Of a stretch of DNA of 64,000 nt, positions 56,519 through 64,000 are shown piece after piece. Each line of letters opens with the position of its first letter. Position 1 is the stretch's first letter. The notes under the pieces were generated by a model that worked only from the letters and a program-made list of their open reading frames with translations, was not told the DNA's origin and made no database searches. Location: NCBI GenBank assembly GCA_000818945.1, contig KN805416.1:1-64000 (forward strand). Direction: 5' to 3'. Origin of the DNA: Schizochytrium sp. CCTCC M209059 (Eukaryota; Sar; Bigyra; Thraustochytrida; Thraustochytriidae). Made by a program: the position numbers and the translations under genes.

Positions 56519-57212
56519 TGACTGGTTTTGTGGCACCAAACCTTGTTATTTTGGCAAAAACAAAAACTGATGCATACTGGCGTGCAATTCGCTGGATTTT
56601 CTTTATCAGCATGCAAAACGCCTTGATGACAAAAAAAAAAGGAATTTGAACCGAAAATGACTCTTTCCGAAATGCCCGAGATCGGAGCTGAGACAAATAC
56701 ATGAACCGCGAGTCCAAAAGGAACAAGTCTCCTGAGCGAGAATTGCGTAACGTTCACATTGCTCTTTTGGGGCGGCTTTCCTCGACCGATGCAGAAAGAG
56801 CTTGTTTGCTACTTTGCAGCATTGAGCATGTCTAAATTTTGAACGACCTTTTCGTCCGACATAACGACGCTAGCTAGCATGTGCCATTCCGTGTGGAGGG
56901 CAAAAGTACTCGTTGAAGAGAAGTCGACCAAGGGGGAGCTGCTTCGCAAGGTCGTTCGTCTTTGTTTACTTTGTGGTTTCCAAAAAAACTAACCAAATGG
57001 ATCCTGCAGTGGGTTACTTCGCGGGCCTGGTCTGCTTCGACATGGATTTTTTCCAGCCAAGCTCAGCAAGTTGGACGACTTTCCTCTCACGACACATTCT
57101 CTTCAACTTTCACTGCAAAAGCACGACGTTGAAATCGAGTTCTGACCACGTAAGAGATGGACTAAATAAGGCTGTCTTTTCTTTTTTCTTACTTACACGC
57201 GATATACAATTC
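56519..57212. other. Convergent intergenic region
   Basis: 0.69 kb between the TPR and lipase stops. It has a poly-A run near 56630-56641. A plus-strand frame from 56913 overlaps the lipase and is not credible. No gene seen. Confidence 0.5.
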
Positions 57213-58085
57213 TTACAGTATGGGCGCAACTGTCTCGGCCTGATGGGCCGCCGCTGCGCGCGCTTCTTTCTTTGCGAGAGAAGACGTGAGCCACGCCTGG
57301 TAAGAGACGAGATAATGGTCCGATACCTCAAAAATATTAAAAGCCAGCCTGGGCTCGTCGCGTTCCATGGGATAACCGCAATCGCGGCAGTACATGCGAC
57401 CAAAGTGCTTATAGGCTAGCCAGGCAGGAGGAGTGCTAGGCACAGGATCTTCCTCATTGATGAGACGGATCTGCGTGAACTTGTTATGAACGGCATCGCT
57501 CAGCGTACTTTCGAGCACACGCGGGCTGCCAAAGGTCACGAGTGCAAGGCGGGGAGCGGGGACAATCTCGTCGAGAAAGAGCACCGCTGCGGCTGTTTGG
57601 GCGATCGCTCCTCCGCGGGAGTGGCCAACAACGACAACGTTATCGCGCGCGAGATCGCACTTTTTCCGCATCTGGCGGAGCATTTCGAAGCGAAGCTGGT
57701 TAAAGGATTCAATAAAGCCGCGCATTCCGATGCCGGCCGACCTCCAGGACTGGCACTTGTCTTCGGGGAGCTTGACCTGACCGCCGACGCGGCAGCGAAG
57801 ACCCGCGATGGATCCTTTAATGAAAGACATGTTGTTGACCCAGTCGTGGAGACTATCTGATCCAAGCACCTTGATGAAACACTTGCCATTAGCGCGAGTG
57901 ACGGCCATGACGTCGTCGTTGGCGGCAAAGGCGTCAGTAAAGTCGTCCATTTGTTCCGCCGCGGTCGCGACGAGTTCGTGATCAAAGTCAGGCTCGCTCG
58001 CGAGATTCGCCGCGGCGCCATGCACGAGCGCGAAGACTACCAACACGGCCGTCGCCGCGGCACGTTCCCAGGTGCGAGCGCGCAT
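57213..58085 (-). CDS. Secreted class-3 (fungal-type) lipase
   Basis: A 290-residue alpha/beta-hydrolase with a signal peptide (MRARTWERAAATAVLVVFAL to about residue 26). The nucleophile elbow is GHSRGG at 154-159, with Ser156 the catalytic residue. The conserved TFGSPRV follows at 184-190. Asp213 in NEEDPVPSTPP is the likely catalytic Asp, and His257 in EVSDHYLVSY the likely catalytic His, so all three residues of the triad are present. Several Cys pairs suit secretion. The C-terminus is an Ala/Lys-rich helix. It probably hydrolyses extracellular acylglycerols or related esters; the exact substrate is not evident. Start at the first ATG. Confidence 0.9.
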   Translation of the reverse strand: MRARTWERAAATAVLVVFALVHGAAANLASEPDFDHELVATAAEQMDDFTDAFAANDDVMAVTRANGKCFIKVLGSDSLHDWVNNMSFIKGSIAGLRCRVGGQVKLPEDKCQSWRSAGIGMRGFIESFNQLRFEMLRQMRKKCDLARDNVVVVGHSRGGAIAQTAAAVLFLDEIVPAPRLALVTFGSPRVLESTLSDAVHNKFTQIRLINEEDPVPSTPPAWLAYKHFGRMYCRDCGYPMERDEPRLAFNIFEVSDHYLVSYQAWLTSSLAKKEARAAAAHQAETVAPIL

Positions 58086-58372
58086 CGCGTCTTTTTCTGG
58101 GCTTCTGAGGCTCGAGCTGAGTTGAGCCAGGCCTCACGAGCACCGATGAAGTCCAAGCTTCGCCTCGAGCGTGAGTGAGCCTATCGAGCGCACGCGCGTA
58201 CCGCGTCGGTCGAGAGCGGGCGAGGCAAGGCGAAGGGCGGCTCGACGGCGGCTCGACGGCGGCTTCGCGCTCGGTGCCGCGCACTGGAGAACACGAAGAA
58301 GATGAAGAATTGTCTGCCTTTAGGTACTGGCGTGCTTATACTTATTTGCTTGCTTGCTTGCACAAAGAAACA

Positions 58373-58420
<48 letters not shown>

Positions 58421-58768
58421 AAACAAGACAAGACAAGACAAGACAAGACAAGACAAGACAAGACAAGACAAGACAAGACAAGACAAGACAAAAAGAGGTG
58501 GTTTACAAAGCGTTACGAAAACGCTTTAGAAACGTCATTTAAAAAAATATTTTTCTTGACAGAAGCCGTGTCGCCGGAGTCGCGAGGGAGCGGAGCGGAG
58601 CGAGGTTCAATCACTAGCAAAAAGACATTTGCCGCGAGCAGGTTGGGCGGAGATAGCGGTCCGAGACCCGTCTTGTGGCTACGTGTTCTGGACTCGTAGC
58701 GACAGACTTTACGTTGCCAAGGCGCTGGTGGTCGTCGTGGTTGCGCTGTCGAGCACGAAAAGATCACC
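58086..58768. other. Divergent intergenic region carrying two microsatellites
   Basis: 0.68 kb between the lipase and the TPR-like gene. Its centre is an AAAG run directly joined to an ACAAG run (see next entry). The flanks show no gene. Confidence 0.5.
58372..58491. repeat. Compound microsatellite: AAAG then ACAAG
   Basis: About thirteen AAAG copies (58372-58422) pass directly into about fourteen ACAAG copies (58423-58491). On the minus strand the second part reads CTTGT, the same pentamer that ends each 310-bp repeat near 1.5-1.85 kb. The strand is strongly purine-biased. Confidence 0.95.
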
Positions 58769-59962
58769 ATGACAGACCGCACGCTTAAAACGAGCGAGGT
58801 CGACGTGGGCCAGCTGGTACGTGTAGTGGTTACCTCCGAGGATGGTAGTGGAAAGCAGGCAGAACAACAACGCACAGGAATGGTTACTTTGGTCCACGAA
58901 GAGGAAGCGGACAGCGAAGGCTCTTTCGCAGTCGATGTTGAATTTGACGATCCAAGCAAGATCGCGCTAGCGCCCGCCACCAAAGATAACCATGTCAATA
59001 TGGAGCGCCTTGAGCTAGAGCGTGTCCCGATTGAAAAGCTTCGTCGTCTTGAGGCATGGGAACATGACGAAGCGGCACAAGATGCTGAGGACGCAGAAAA
59101 GCTTGTTCGACGTGCCCAATTCCTTGCTGGAAGGCTACGAGACTTCCGCAGCGCGAGAGCGCAGCTGGTAAGAGTTCTTCGGCAATTGGCAGCAGCTCCG
59201 TCTGCCGGTAGCATCGCCGTGGTGTTTGACCCGAACTTTAATGATCGGGGGACCCTCGCAGCAACGCGAGTCGGAATGGTCGCCACAATCGAGGACGACG
59301 TTGTTGAAATGATGGGAAACGACGACGACACGGAGGACTTTACTGCTTCAAGAAATCATGTCATTTGTGTTCCGAACGCAGCCGAGGAGGCTGATCGATT
59401 TGCAACGCTTGCCGTAACTGCTGCAAAGTATGCATTGCAACAAACGCCGGAGGCATCTGCGGAAGCGGTATGTCTGTGCGCTGTCGCACTTCAGATTCTA
59501 CATTCTCTCAAGACCAATGACGGTAACTTTGAGGGCGTTGTCCCGGAGATCTCGTCGCTCCCAGGACGTCTTGTCGACGCTCTACTGCTCAAGACCCGGG
59601 CTCATATTGTGCAAAACAAGCTCACGGCAGCCGCCGTGGATGTAAAGGCGGCCATTCAGCGCGACCCTGGACACCAGCAGGCGCGACAGCTGGTGGCCAT
59701 TATCAAACAGCGCCGTGTCGTGGCGCAGAAGCAGGATCGCGCGCTAGCCAAGAGTATTTCTACTTGGGTGCGAGACGCCGTCTTGGAAAAGGACGAGAGC
59801 ACGACTACAGCCTCATCTTCGCCTTCGCCTTCGACTTCACGTTCGCAAGTGAACCCGTCGCAGTCTGCAGGTGCTACCTCCAACGAAGCTCCAGCGTCTG
59901 GAGCAGATGATTCTGGGCAGGACGGGGGATGGGTGTCCTGGGCGCGAGATCGCTTTCTGTGA
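58769..59962 (+). CDS. Hypothetical protein with C-terminal TPR-like helices
   Basis: A 397-residue protein. The N-terminal part (about 1-90) is beta-rich, with VDVGQLVRVVVTSEDGSG and TGMVTLVHEEEADSEGSFAV, possibly a small barrel. The middle region, LEAWEHDEAAQDAEDAEKLV and beyond, is helical. A block at about 285-325 (LLLKTRAHIVQNKLTAAAVD, then KAAIQRDPGHQQARQLVAII) matches a TPR unit followed by the long terminal helix seen in TPR co-chaperones. The last 60 residues are Ser/Pro-rich and end WVSWARDRF. No FKBP or J domain is present. I cannot name the family. The ATG at 58769 has a good context (ATCACCATG). Confidence 0.68.
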   Translation: MTDRTLKTSEVDVGQLVRVVVTSEDGSGKQAEQQRTGMVTLVHEEEADSEGSFAVDVEFDDPSKIALAPATKDNHVNMERLELERVPIEKLRRLEAWEHDEAAQDAEDAEKLVRRAQFLAGRLRDFRSARAQLVRVLRQLAAAPSAGSIAVVFDPNFNDRGTLAATRVGMVATIEDDVVEMMGNDDDTEDFTASRNHVICVPNAAEEADRFATLAVTAAKYALQQTPEASAEAVCLCAVALQILHSLKTNDGNFEGVVPEISSLPGRLVDALLLKTRAHIVQNKLTAAAVDVKAAIQRDPGHQQARQLVAIIKQRRVVAQKQDRALAKSISTWVRDAVLEKDESTTTASSSPSPSTSRSQVNPSQSAGATSNEAPASGADDSGQDGGWVSWARDRFL

Positions 59963-60918
59963 CGGATCGATCAGCTATTGTTCATTCTACCTATAGTCAT
60001 TCTCTTCTATTCTATTCATTCATCACATTCATTCTTCTCGTGTTGACAGTGACTCTGTTATCAATTCTTGAGCAGCGGCCAGTGTGGCGAGCGTGTTGCC
60101 CGGGCCGGTGATTGTATAGTATACACCACTACTCGACTAGGCCTAGCCTACTACATACGTACCACGTACACGCCTGTCCAAAAAGAAATCCAGTCACACG
60201 TGCTCGCGCGTGTGTGCATTAGGACTCCATCTGTACCCCCTGGTACGTAGATCCGGTCCGAATCTCAAGCATCAATCCCGCGGTGTCCAAGGGGCAGTAA
60301 GGGAGTAAATAGGCGCGGAGCGTGTGCGTTTCCTCTTTCGTTTTCCCCCGATCTGTGCCGCCGCTTCTGCGCCCTCGGCACATCCCCCAGAACCACGACT
60401 CCCTCCGCGCACGGTGCAGCAGCAACGCAGCAGCAGCAGCAGCGGCCGAGCCCCCCCTCCCGCGCGACGCGCGCCCCCTGCCGATCCCGCGCGGCTTCGC
60501 CCCGGCCTCGCGCGAGCCGGAGAAGGCCAGAGGCGGAAACCCGGTCGAGATCGGGCTCCGAGTTCGAGCGCGCAAAACCAGCGCGTGCCCCTCCCTCGCC
60601 GGGCGTACCTCCGCGCGCACGCCCGCACGCACGCGCCCGCCCGCTCGCTCGCTCGCTCGCTCGCTCGGGCAGGCGAGAAGGCGGCGAGCGCGCGGCGGGA
60701 AGCGGACGCGGCGCCGCCGGCGAGAGGGCGTCGCGGGTTCTAGCTCGCCCGTGCTTGCTTTCCCTCGCTCGGCCGCGTATCTATCTCTCTATCTGGGCGT
60801 CCGTCTATTTCTCTCTCTCTCTGTCTCTCTCGCATCCGGGTCGTCCGTCTCGTCTCCCTCTTTCGAATTTCAAATCGCGGCGCGGAGCCAAGGCAAACAA
60901 ACGTGCAACGCGACGCGA

Positions 60919-60953
<35 letters not shown>

Positions 60954-61158
60954 GACGAGCGGGCGCGAGGCAGCCAGCCTGCGCGACGCAGCGGCGGAGC
61001 TCGAGCTGGAGCGCGCGCGCGCGCGAGCGAGCGAGATCCAGGCGGAAGGCGCTGATTGCGTGCACCGGGGTGAGCGAGTGCGGTAGAGCGCAGAGGATCT
61101 CGAGGAGAGCTAGCTAGCTAGCTAGGTAGAGCGAGCGAGCGACGAAGCGCGCGGCACC
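59963..61158. other. GC-rich intergenic/5' region with pentanucleotide and GCTA repeats
   Basis: 1.2 kb upstream of the armadillo-repeat gene. It contains a CTAGGCCTAG palindrome near 60137-60149, a CAGCAGCAG patch near 60423-60443, a CTCGCTCGCTCG run (about 60642-60668), CTCTCT runs (about 60785-60835), a CGACG run (about 60908-60948) and a GCTA run just before the start (61111-61125). Open frames in it are Arg/Ala-rich and look spurious. The right part is probably a long 5' UTR. Confidence 0.5.
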
Positions 61159-64000
61159 ATGGGCGCCGGCGACCCGAACCAGGTGAGGTCCATCGTGACC
61201 TCACTGAAGCAGTACTCCTCGTTTGGCCAGATGGCCAAGTACAACTGCTCGTGTCTCATGAGCCACATCCTGCCGCCCAACCCGGGCTGGCGCGAAAATG
61301 TACAGGCCTGCGTCGAGGCCGGCGGCCTCGAGGCGCTCCTCGCGCTTTTGCAAAAACACCCCAAGGACCTGGAGATGCTCAGGGGCGCCACCAACGGCCT
61401 GGGCGGTCTCACGACGAGCCCGGAAAACGCCGGCAAGCTCGCCAAAGCAGGAGGTGTCGAGGCCGCGCTCAGGGCCATGCTTGGCATGGAGGACGCCGTC
61501 GACAATATCGAGGCCGACGAGGTGGCCAACGCAGGATCCGAACTCCTCGAGAGGATGGCCCGCTTCAATCCGGAGGCCATCATCGACTCCAAAGGCAGCA
61601 TCGAAGCCGTCCTCGACGGCCTTCAGCACACAAAATCCGACCGCGTCAAGGCTGCCTGCGCGACCGTCGCGGACCGCGTCGGCATGTCGGACCGCGGCCA
61701 CAAGGCGCTTTTGGACAAGGGCGCCGTTGAGGCCATTGTCAGCGCCATCGCCCCGGGCGTCGAGACCACCGAGGAAGTGCTCAAACCCACCTTCCGGCTG
61801 CTCGAGCGATTCGCGCAAGACCCGGACGTTCTCGCGTCCATGAAGGAGATGGGCCTCGTCGAGGCCCTCGTCCTGCAGCTCGAGGCACACTCGTCCAACG
61901 AGGGCCTCCTCCGCTCGGGCGGTCGTCTCCTGGCCAAGGTTGCCGGCGAGGACCTCGAGGCCGCCATCGAGCGCCTCCGTCGCGGTGGCCTCACCGAAGA
62001 GGCGCGCGAATTCACCACGGCATTGCTCGCCAATCTCGCGCTTTCCCCCGAAAACGTCGAGCGCATTATTGCCAGCGACGGTGTGGCCGTGCTCATTAGC
62101 AACTTTTCGCAGTTCAGCCCCAAGAGCCAGGTCGCTGCTGCTCGCGCGCTTGGCCGTCTCGCGCACACGAGCAAGGAGCACGCCACTGAGATCATCGCCA
62201 AGGGTGGCGTCGAGGTCATGGTGGAGGCCATGCGCTCCGAGCCAGACAACGAGGAGCTCGTGTCCTCGTGCACGCAGGCCATCTCCAACCTGGCTACCTC
62301 GGGCCAGGAAAATGCCGCCGCGGTCGATGCCAAGGGCGGTCTCCGCGCCGTCTTTGACTCGCTCCATCAGAGCCCTGGCTCTGAGACCAACAGCCAGGCC
62401 GCGCTCACCATGACGAGCCAACTCGCCTCCATCGGCTTTGATGTCAACAAGCTCGTGCACATGGGTGCTGTCGAGAGCATTCTCACTGCCATGAGCGCCA
62501 ACTTAAACAGCGCGGATGTCCAGCGTTCCGGCTTCCGCAGTCTCACTGCTCTCATGAAGGCCGAGGGCACGACTTCCTCAAAGAAGGGCGGCATCAAGAG
62601 CGCTGCGCTTGCCATCGTTTCGTTCAAGGGTGGCCTCTCCGTCTTGGTCAACAGCCTCGAGCTGCACCGTTCTCGCGACCTCGTTGTCGTCCCGGCCATT
62701 GAGACCATTGCCACTCTTGTCGCAATGGAAAAGTCGGCCGCCGATCGCCTTTCCAAATCGAACGCGGTCGAGTCCGTTGTTTCGGCCGTGTTCACCCAGG
62801 TTCTCGCCTCGGCTCTTGGCAGTGTGCAGGCCACGGGCGCCATTTCGCGCATCTTTGAGACCCACGTGCGCCAGATTCTGGCGGCCCTCGTGTCCAAGCG
62901 CGATGCTGCTGGCCAAGTTAAGGCCGTCAGCACCGAGACCTCGGGCGTGGTGGCCGGCAAGCAAGCAAGTGCCGAGCAACTCGAGACGGCCCTCATGTCC
63001 GTGACCATCTTTGCCTGGGAACCTTCTCTTGCCAAGCAAATGGGTCAGGCCTCGCTTGGGTCCACGCTTGTGGCGAGCCTCAAGACGCTTTCGAACAACA
63101 ACAGTCTGCCCATGCAGAATCAGCTCATGGCTGATTTTGCCCTTGCGGCGGCCTCGTTCACGCGCGCTGGCTCCGAGCACGTCGCCGCTCTCGACTCGGC
63201 CGGCCTCTCGCGCGTCCTCATTGACACCGTCAAGAAACACGCCAAGGCCATTGAAAGCACAATCTGCTGCATGCGCGGCCTTCGTGCCTTTGCGTTCAGT
63301 ACCATGCTGCGCGAGAAGCTCGCGGGAGAGGGTGTCATCGAGGTTGGTGTTGGCGCCATGCGCGCCAACGCCGAGCTGCCCAATGTGTCTTTGGCGGCCC
63401 TCGACCTCTTCCTCACGCTTTCCAGCTCGGACAACTTGTGCCGCGATGTGGCCTTCAAGGGCGCCACACGCCAGGGTATCAAGATGATCCAGGACAACTC
63501 GTCGTCCGAGGAGTTTGAGCGCCCCACGGAGCGCGCGCTCATGGTCATGGAGCGTGTTGCGGGCAGTGGCTCTGGCACGGATGAGATTCGCAGTAATCTC
63601 GTCAAGCAGGGCGCCGTCGACGCCACTACGCGAGCCATGGACAGCTACCCGTGGTCCGAGGTAATTGAGAGCATTGGCTCGCGTCTGCTCAGCCGTCTTC
63701 TCGATGCAGGTAGCATTGAGGCCGAAATTGACAAGATGGAGCACCTCGTCGGCGAGCTGCAAAAGGCGTCTCGCCCCGACACGGTCCTGCCCAAGTTGGC
63801 GCGCTCCATGGCCACTGTCGGTGCCTTGGCGCTTTCGCCCAACAACACGGCCGTTATGATCCGTAAGAATGCTGCTGGAATCGTGATTGAAGCGCTCAAC
63901 ACCATTGCCGGACTTGCGCTGACAAAGGAGCGTGAATTTGCCCGCCGCGCTGGTTTCCGTGCCCTCGGCCAGATCGCCGCCTCGTGTGGCCCGCTCGACG
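61159..64000 (+). CDS. Armadillo-repeat protein, 3' end outside window (partial)
   Basis: The frame is open from the ATG at 61159 (GGCACCATGG, an excellent context) to the last base of the window, about 947 codons with no stop. The protein is composed almost wholly of helical armadillo-type repeats of about 40-45 residues, each with a small hydrophobic triplet and a Gly before a V/I-E-A-L/M helix: GGLEALLALLQKHPKDLEML, GGVEAALRAML, KGAVEAIVSAIA, GGVEVMVEAM and MGAVESILTAM. The start, GAGDPNQVRSIVTSLKQYSS, is not a repeat. There is no signal or membrane segment. Large all-ARM proteins are scaffolds; the specific role is unknown. Long minus-strand frames opposite it come from GC-biased third positions. 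Confidence 0.85.
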   Translation, partial: MGAGDPNQVRSIVTSLKQYSSFGQMAKYNCSCLMSHILPPNPGWRENVQACVEAGGLEALLALLQKHPKDLEMLRGATNGLGGLTTSPENAGKLAKAGGVEAALRAMLGMEDAVDNIEADEVANAGSELLERMARFNPEAIIDSKGSIEAVLDGLQHTKSDRVKAACATVADRVGMSDRGHKALLDKGAVEAIVSAIAPGVETTEEVLKPTFRLLERFAQDPDVLASMKEMGLVEALVLQLEAHSSNEGLLRSGGRLLAKVAGEDLEAAIERLRRGGLTEEAREFTTALLANLALSPENVERIIASDGVAVLISNFSQFSPKSQVAAARALGRLAHTSKEHATEIIAKGGVEVMVEAMRSEPDNEELVSSCTQAISNLATSGQENAAAVDAKGGLRAVFDSLHQSPGSETNSQAALTMTSQLASIGFDVNKLVHMGAVESILTAMSANLNSADVQRSGFRSLTALMKAEGTTSSKKGGIKSAALAIVSFKGGLSVLVNSLELHRSRDLVVVPAIETIATLVAMEKSAADRLSKSNAVESVVSAVFTQVLASALGSVQATGAISRIFETHVRQILAALVSKRDAAGQVKAVSTETSGVVAGKQASAEQLETALMSVTIFAWEPSLAKQMGQASLGSTLVASLKTLSNNNSLPMQNQLMADFALAAASFTRAGSEHVAALDSAGLSRVLIDTVKKHAKAIESTICCMRGLRAFAFSTMLREKLAGEGVIEVGVGAMRANAELPNVSLAALDLFLTLSSSDNLCRDVAFKGATRQGIKMIQDNSSSEEFERPTERALMVMERVAGSGSGTDEIRSNLVKQGAVDATTRAMDSYPWSEVIESIGSRLLSRLLDAGSIEAEIDKMEHLVGELQKASRPDTVLPKLARSMATVGALALSPNNTAVMIRKNAAGIVIEALNTIAGLALTKEREFARRAGFRALGQIAASCGPLD

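Noticed and set aside
61201..62460. 419-codon minus-strand frame opposite the armadillo-repeat gene, and a 394-codon one at 62578-63762
   Set aside because: The plus strand encodes regular ARM repeats throughout. With G/C fixed at third positions the antisense frame is open by default, and its sequence has no family features.
1..64000. CRISPR arrays, prokaryotic operons, integrated viral genes or transposase genes
   Set aside because: No spaced direct repeats of CRISPR type, no polycistronic gene order, and no recognisable capsid, integrase, reverse-transcriptase or transposase sequence.

Overview
The window is nuclear DNA from a gene-dense, GC-rich, intron-poor eukaryote. Genes lie 0.1-1.4 kb apart on both strands, and most are single open frames. 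The four introns I could resolve have GT donors (three GTAAGT, one GTACGT) and AG acceptors. The content (histone chaperone, NuA4-type scaffold, mitochondrial ribosomal protein, PKA regulatory subunit, RAD51 paralogue, axonemal dynein and docking proteins) points to a flagellated free-living protist. Base composition, scarce introns, long homopolymeric coding tracts and abundant simple repeats fit a stramenopile of the thraustochytrid/labyrinthulomycete type. That placement is inference; there is no rRNA or organelle marker here to prove it. One 134-base assembly gap lies at 16581-16714.

Layout. 1-1.9 kb: gene-free and repeat-rich, with a 310-bp tandem duplication. 1.9-8.5 kb: Old-Yellow-Enzyme flavin reductase (-), BUD23 18S rRNA methyltransferase (+), a Ser/Thr/Ala-rich coiled-coil protein (-) and a secreted protein with three novel four-cysteine repeats plus a vWA-like domain (-). 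9.9-18 kb: DRC12-like axonemal protein (+), MFS transporter (-), Siw14-type phosphatase (+), DDX47/Rrp3 helicase (-), an unknown protein (-) and mitochondrial bL12m (+). 18-26 kb, all minus: a long coiled-coil protein, a signal-anchored possible glycosyltransferase, the PKA regulatory subunit (one intron) and a ubiquitin-like/transmembrane/Cys-rich protein (one very short intron). 27.3-43 kb: a 2336-residue HSA-SNF2-SANT protein (+) whose ATPase motifs are decayed, a three-exon FAD oxidoreductase (-) and a 2095-residue WDR81/LvsG-type BEACH protein (+). 43-50 kb: charged coiled-coil protein (-), membrane metallophosphatase (-), ASF1 (+) and an XRCC3-like RAD51 paralogue (-). 50.7-58 kb: outer-dynein-arm docking protein (+) and outer-arm intermediate chain DNAI2 (-), convergent neighbours; then a small TPR protein (+) and a secreted class-3 lipase (-). 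58.7-64 kb: a TPR-like protein (+) and a large armadillo-repeat protein (+) that runs off the window end.

Connections. Three proteins belong to the motile 9+2 axoneme: DRC12 (nexin-dynein regulatory complex), the docking protein and DNAI2; the last two are part of one complex system and lie next to each other. ASF1, the EAF1/EP400-like scaffold and XRCC3 are chromatin/repair functions; BUD23 and DDX47 both serve 18S rRNA/40S maturation. Many pairs are divergent and share a 0.3-1.4 kb upstream region.

Most interesting: (1) an EP400/EAF1-like protein that keeps HSA and SANT around an ATPase fold with broken Walker motifs; (2) an ASF1 whose long acidic stretch sits inside the histone-binding core rather than after it; (3) a PKA regulatory subunit with an intact pseudosubstrate and B site but a degenerate A-site cyclic-nucleotide pocket; (4) a BEACH domain apparently embedded in a split pseudokinase.
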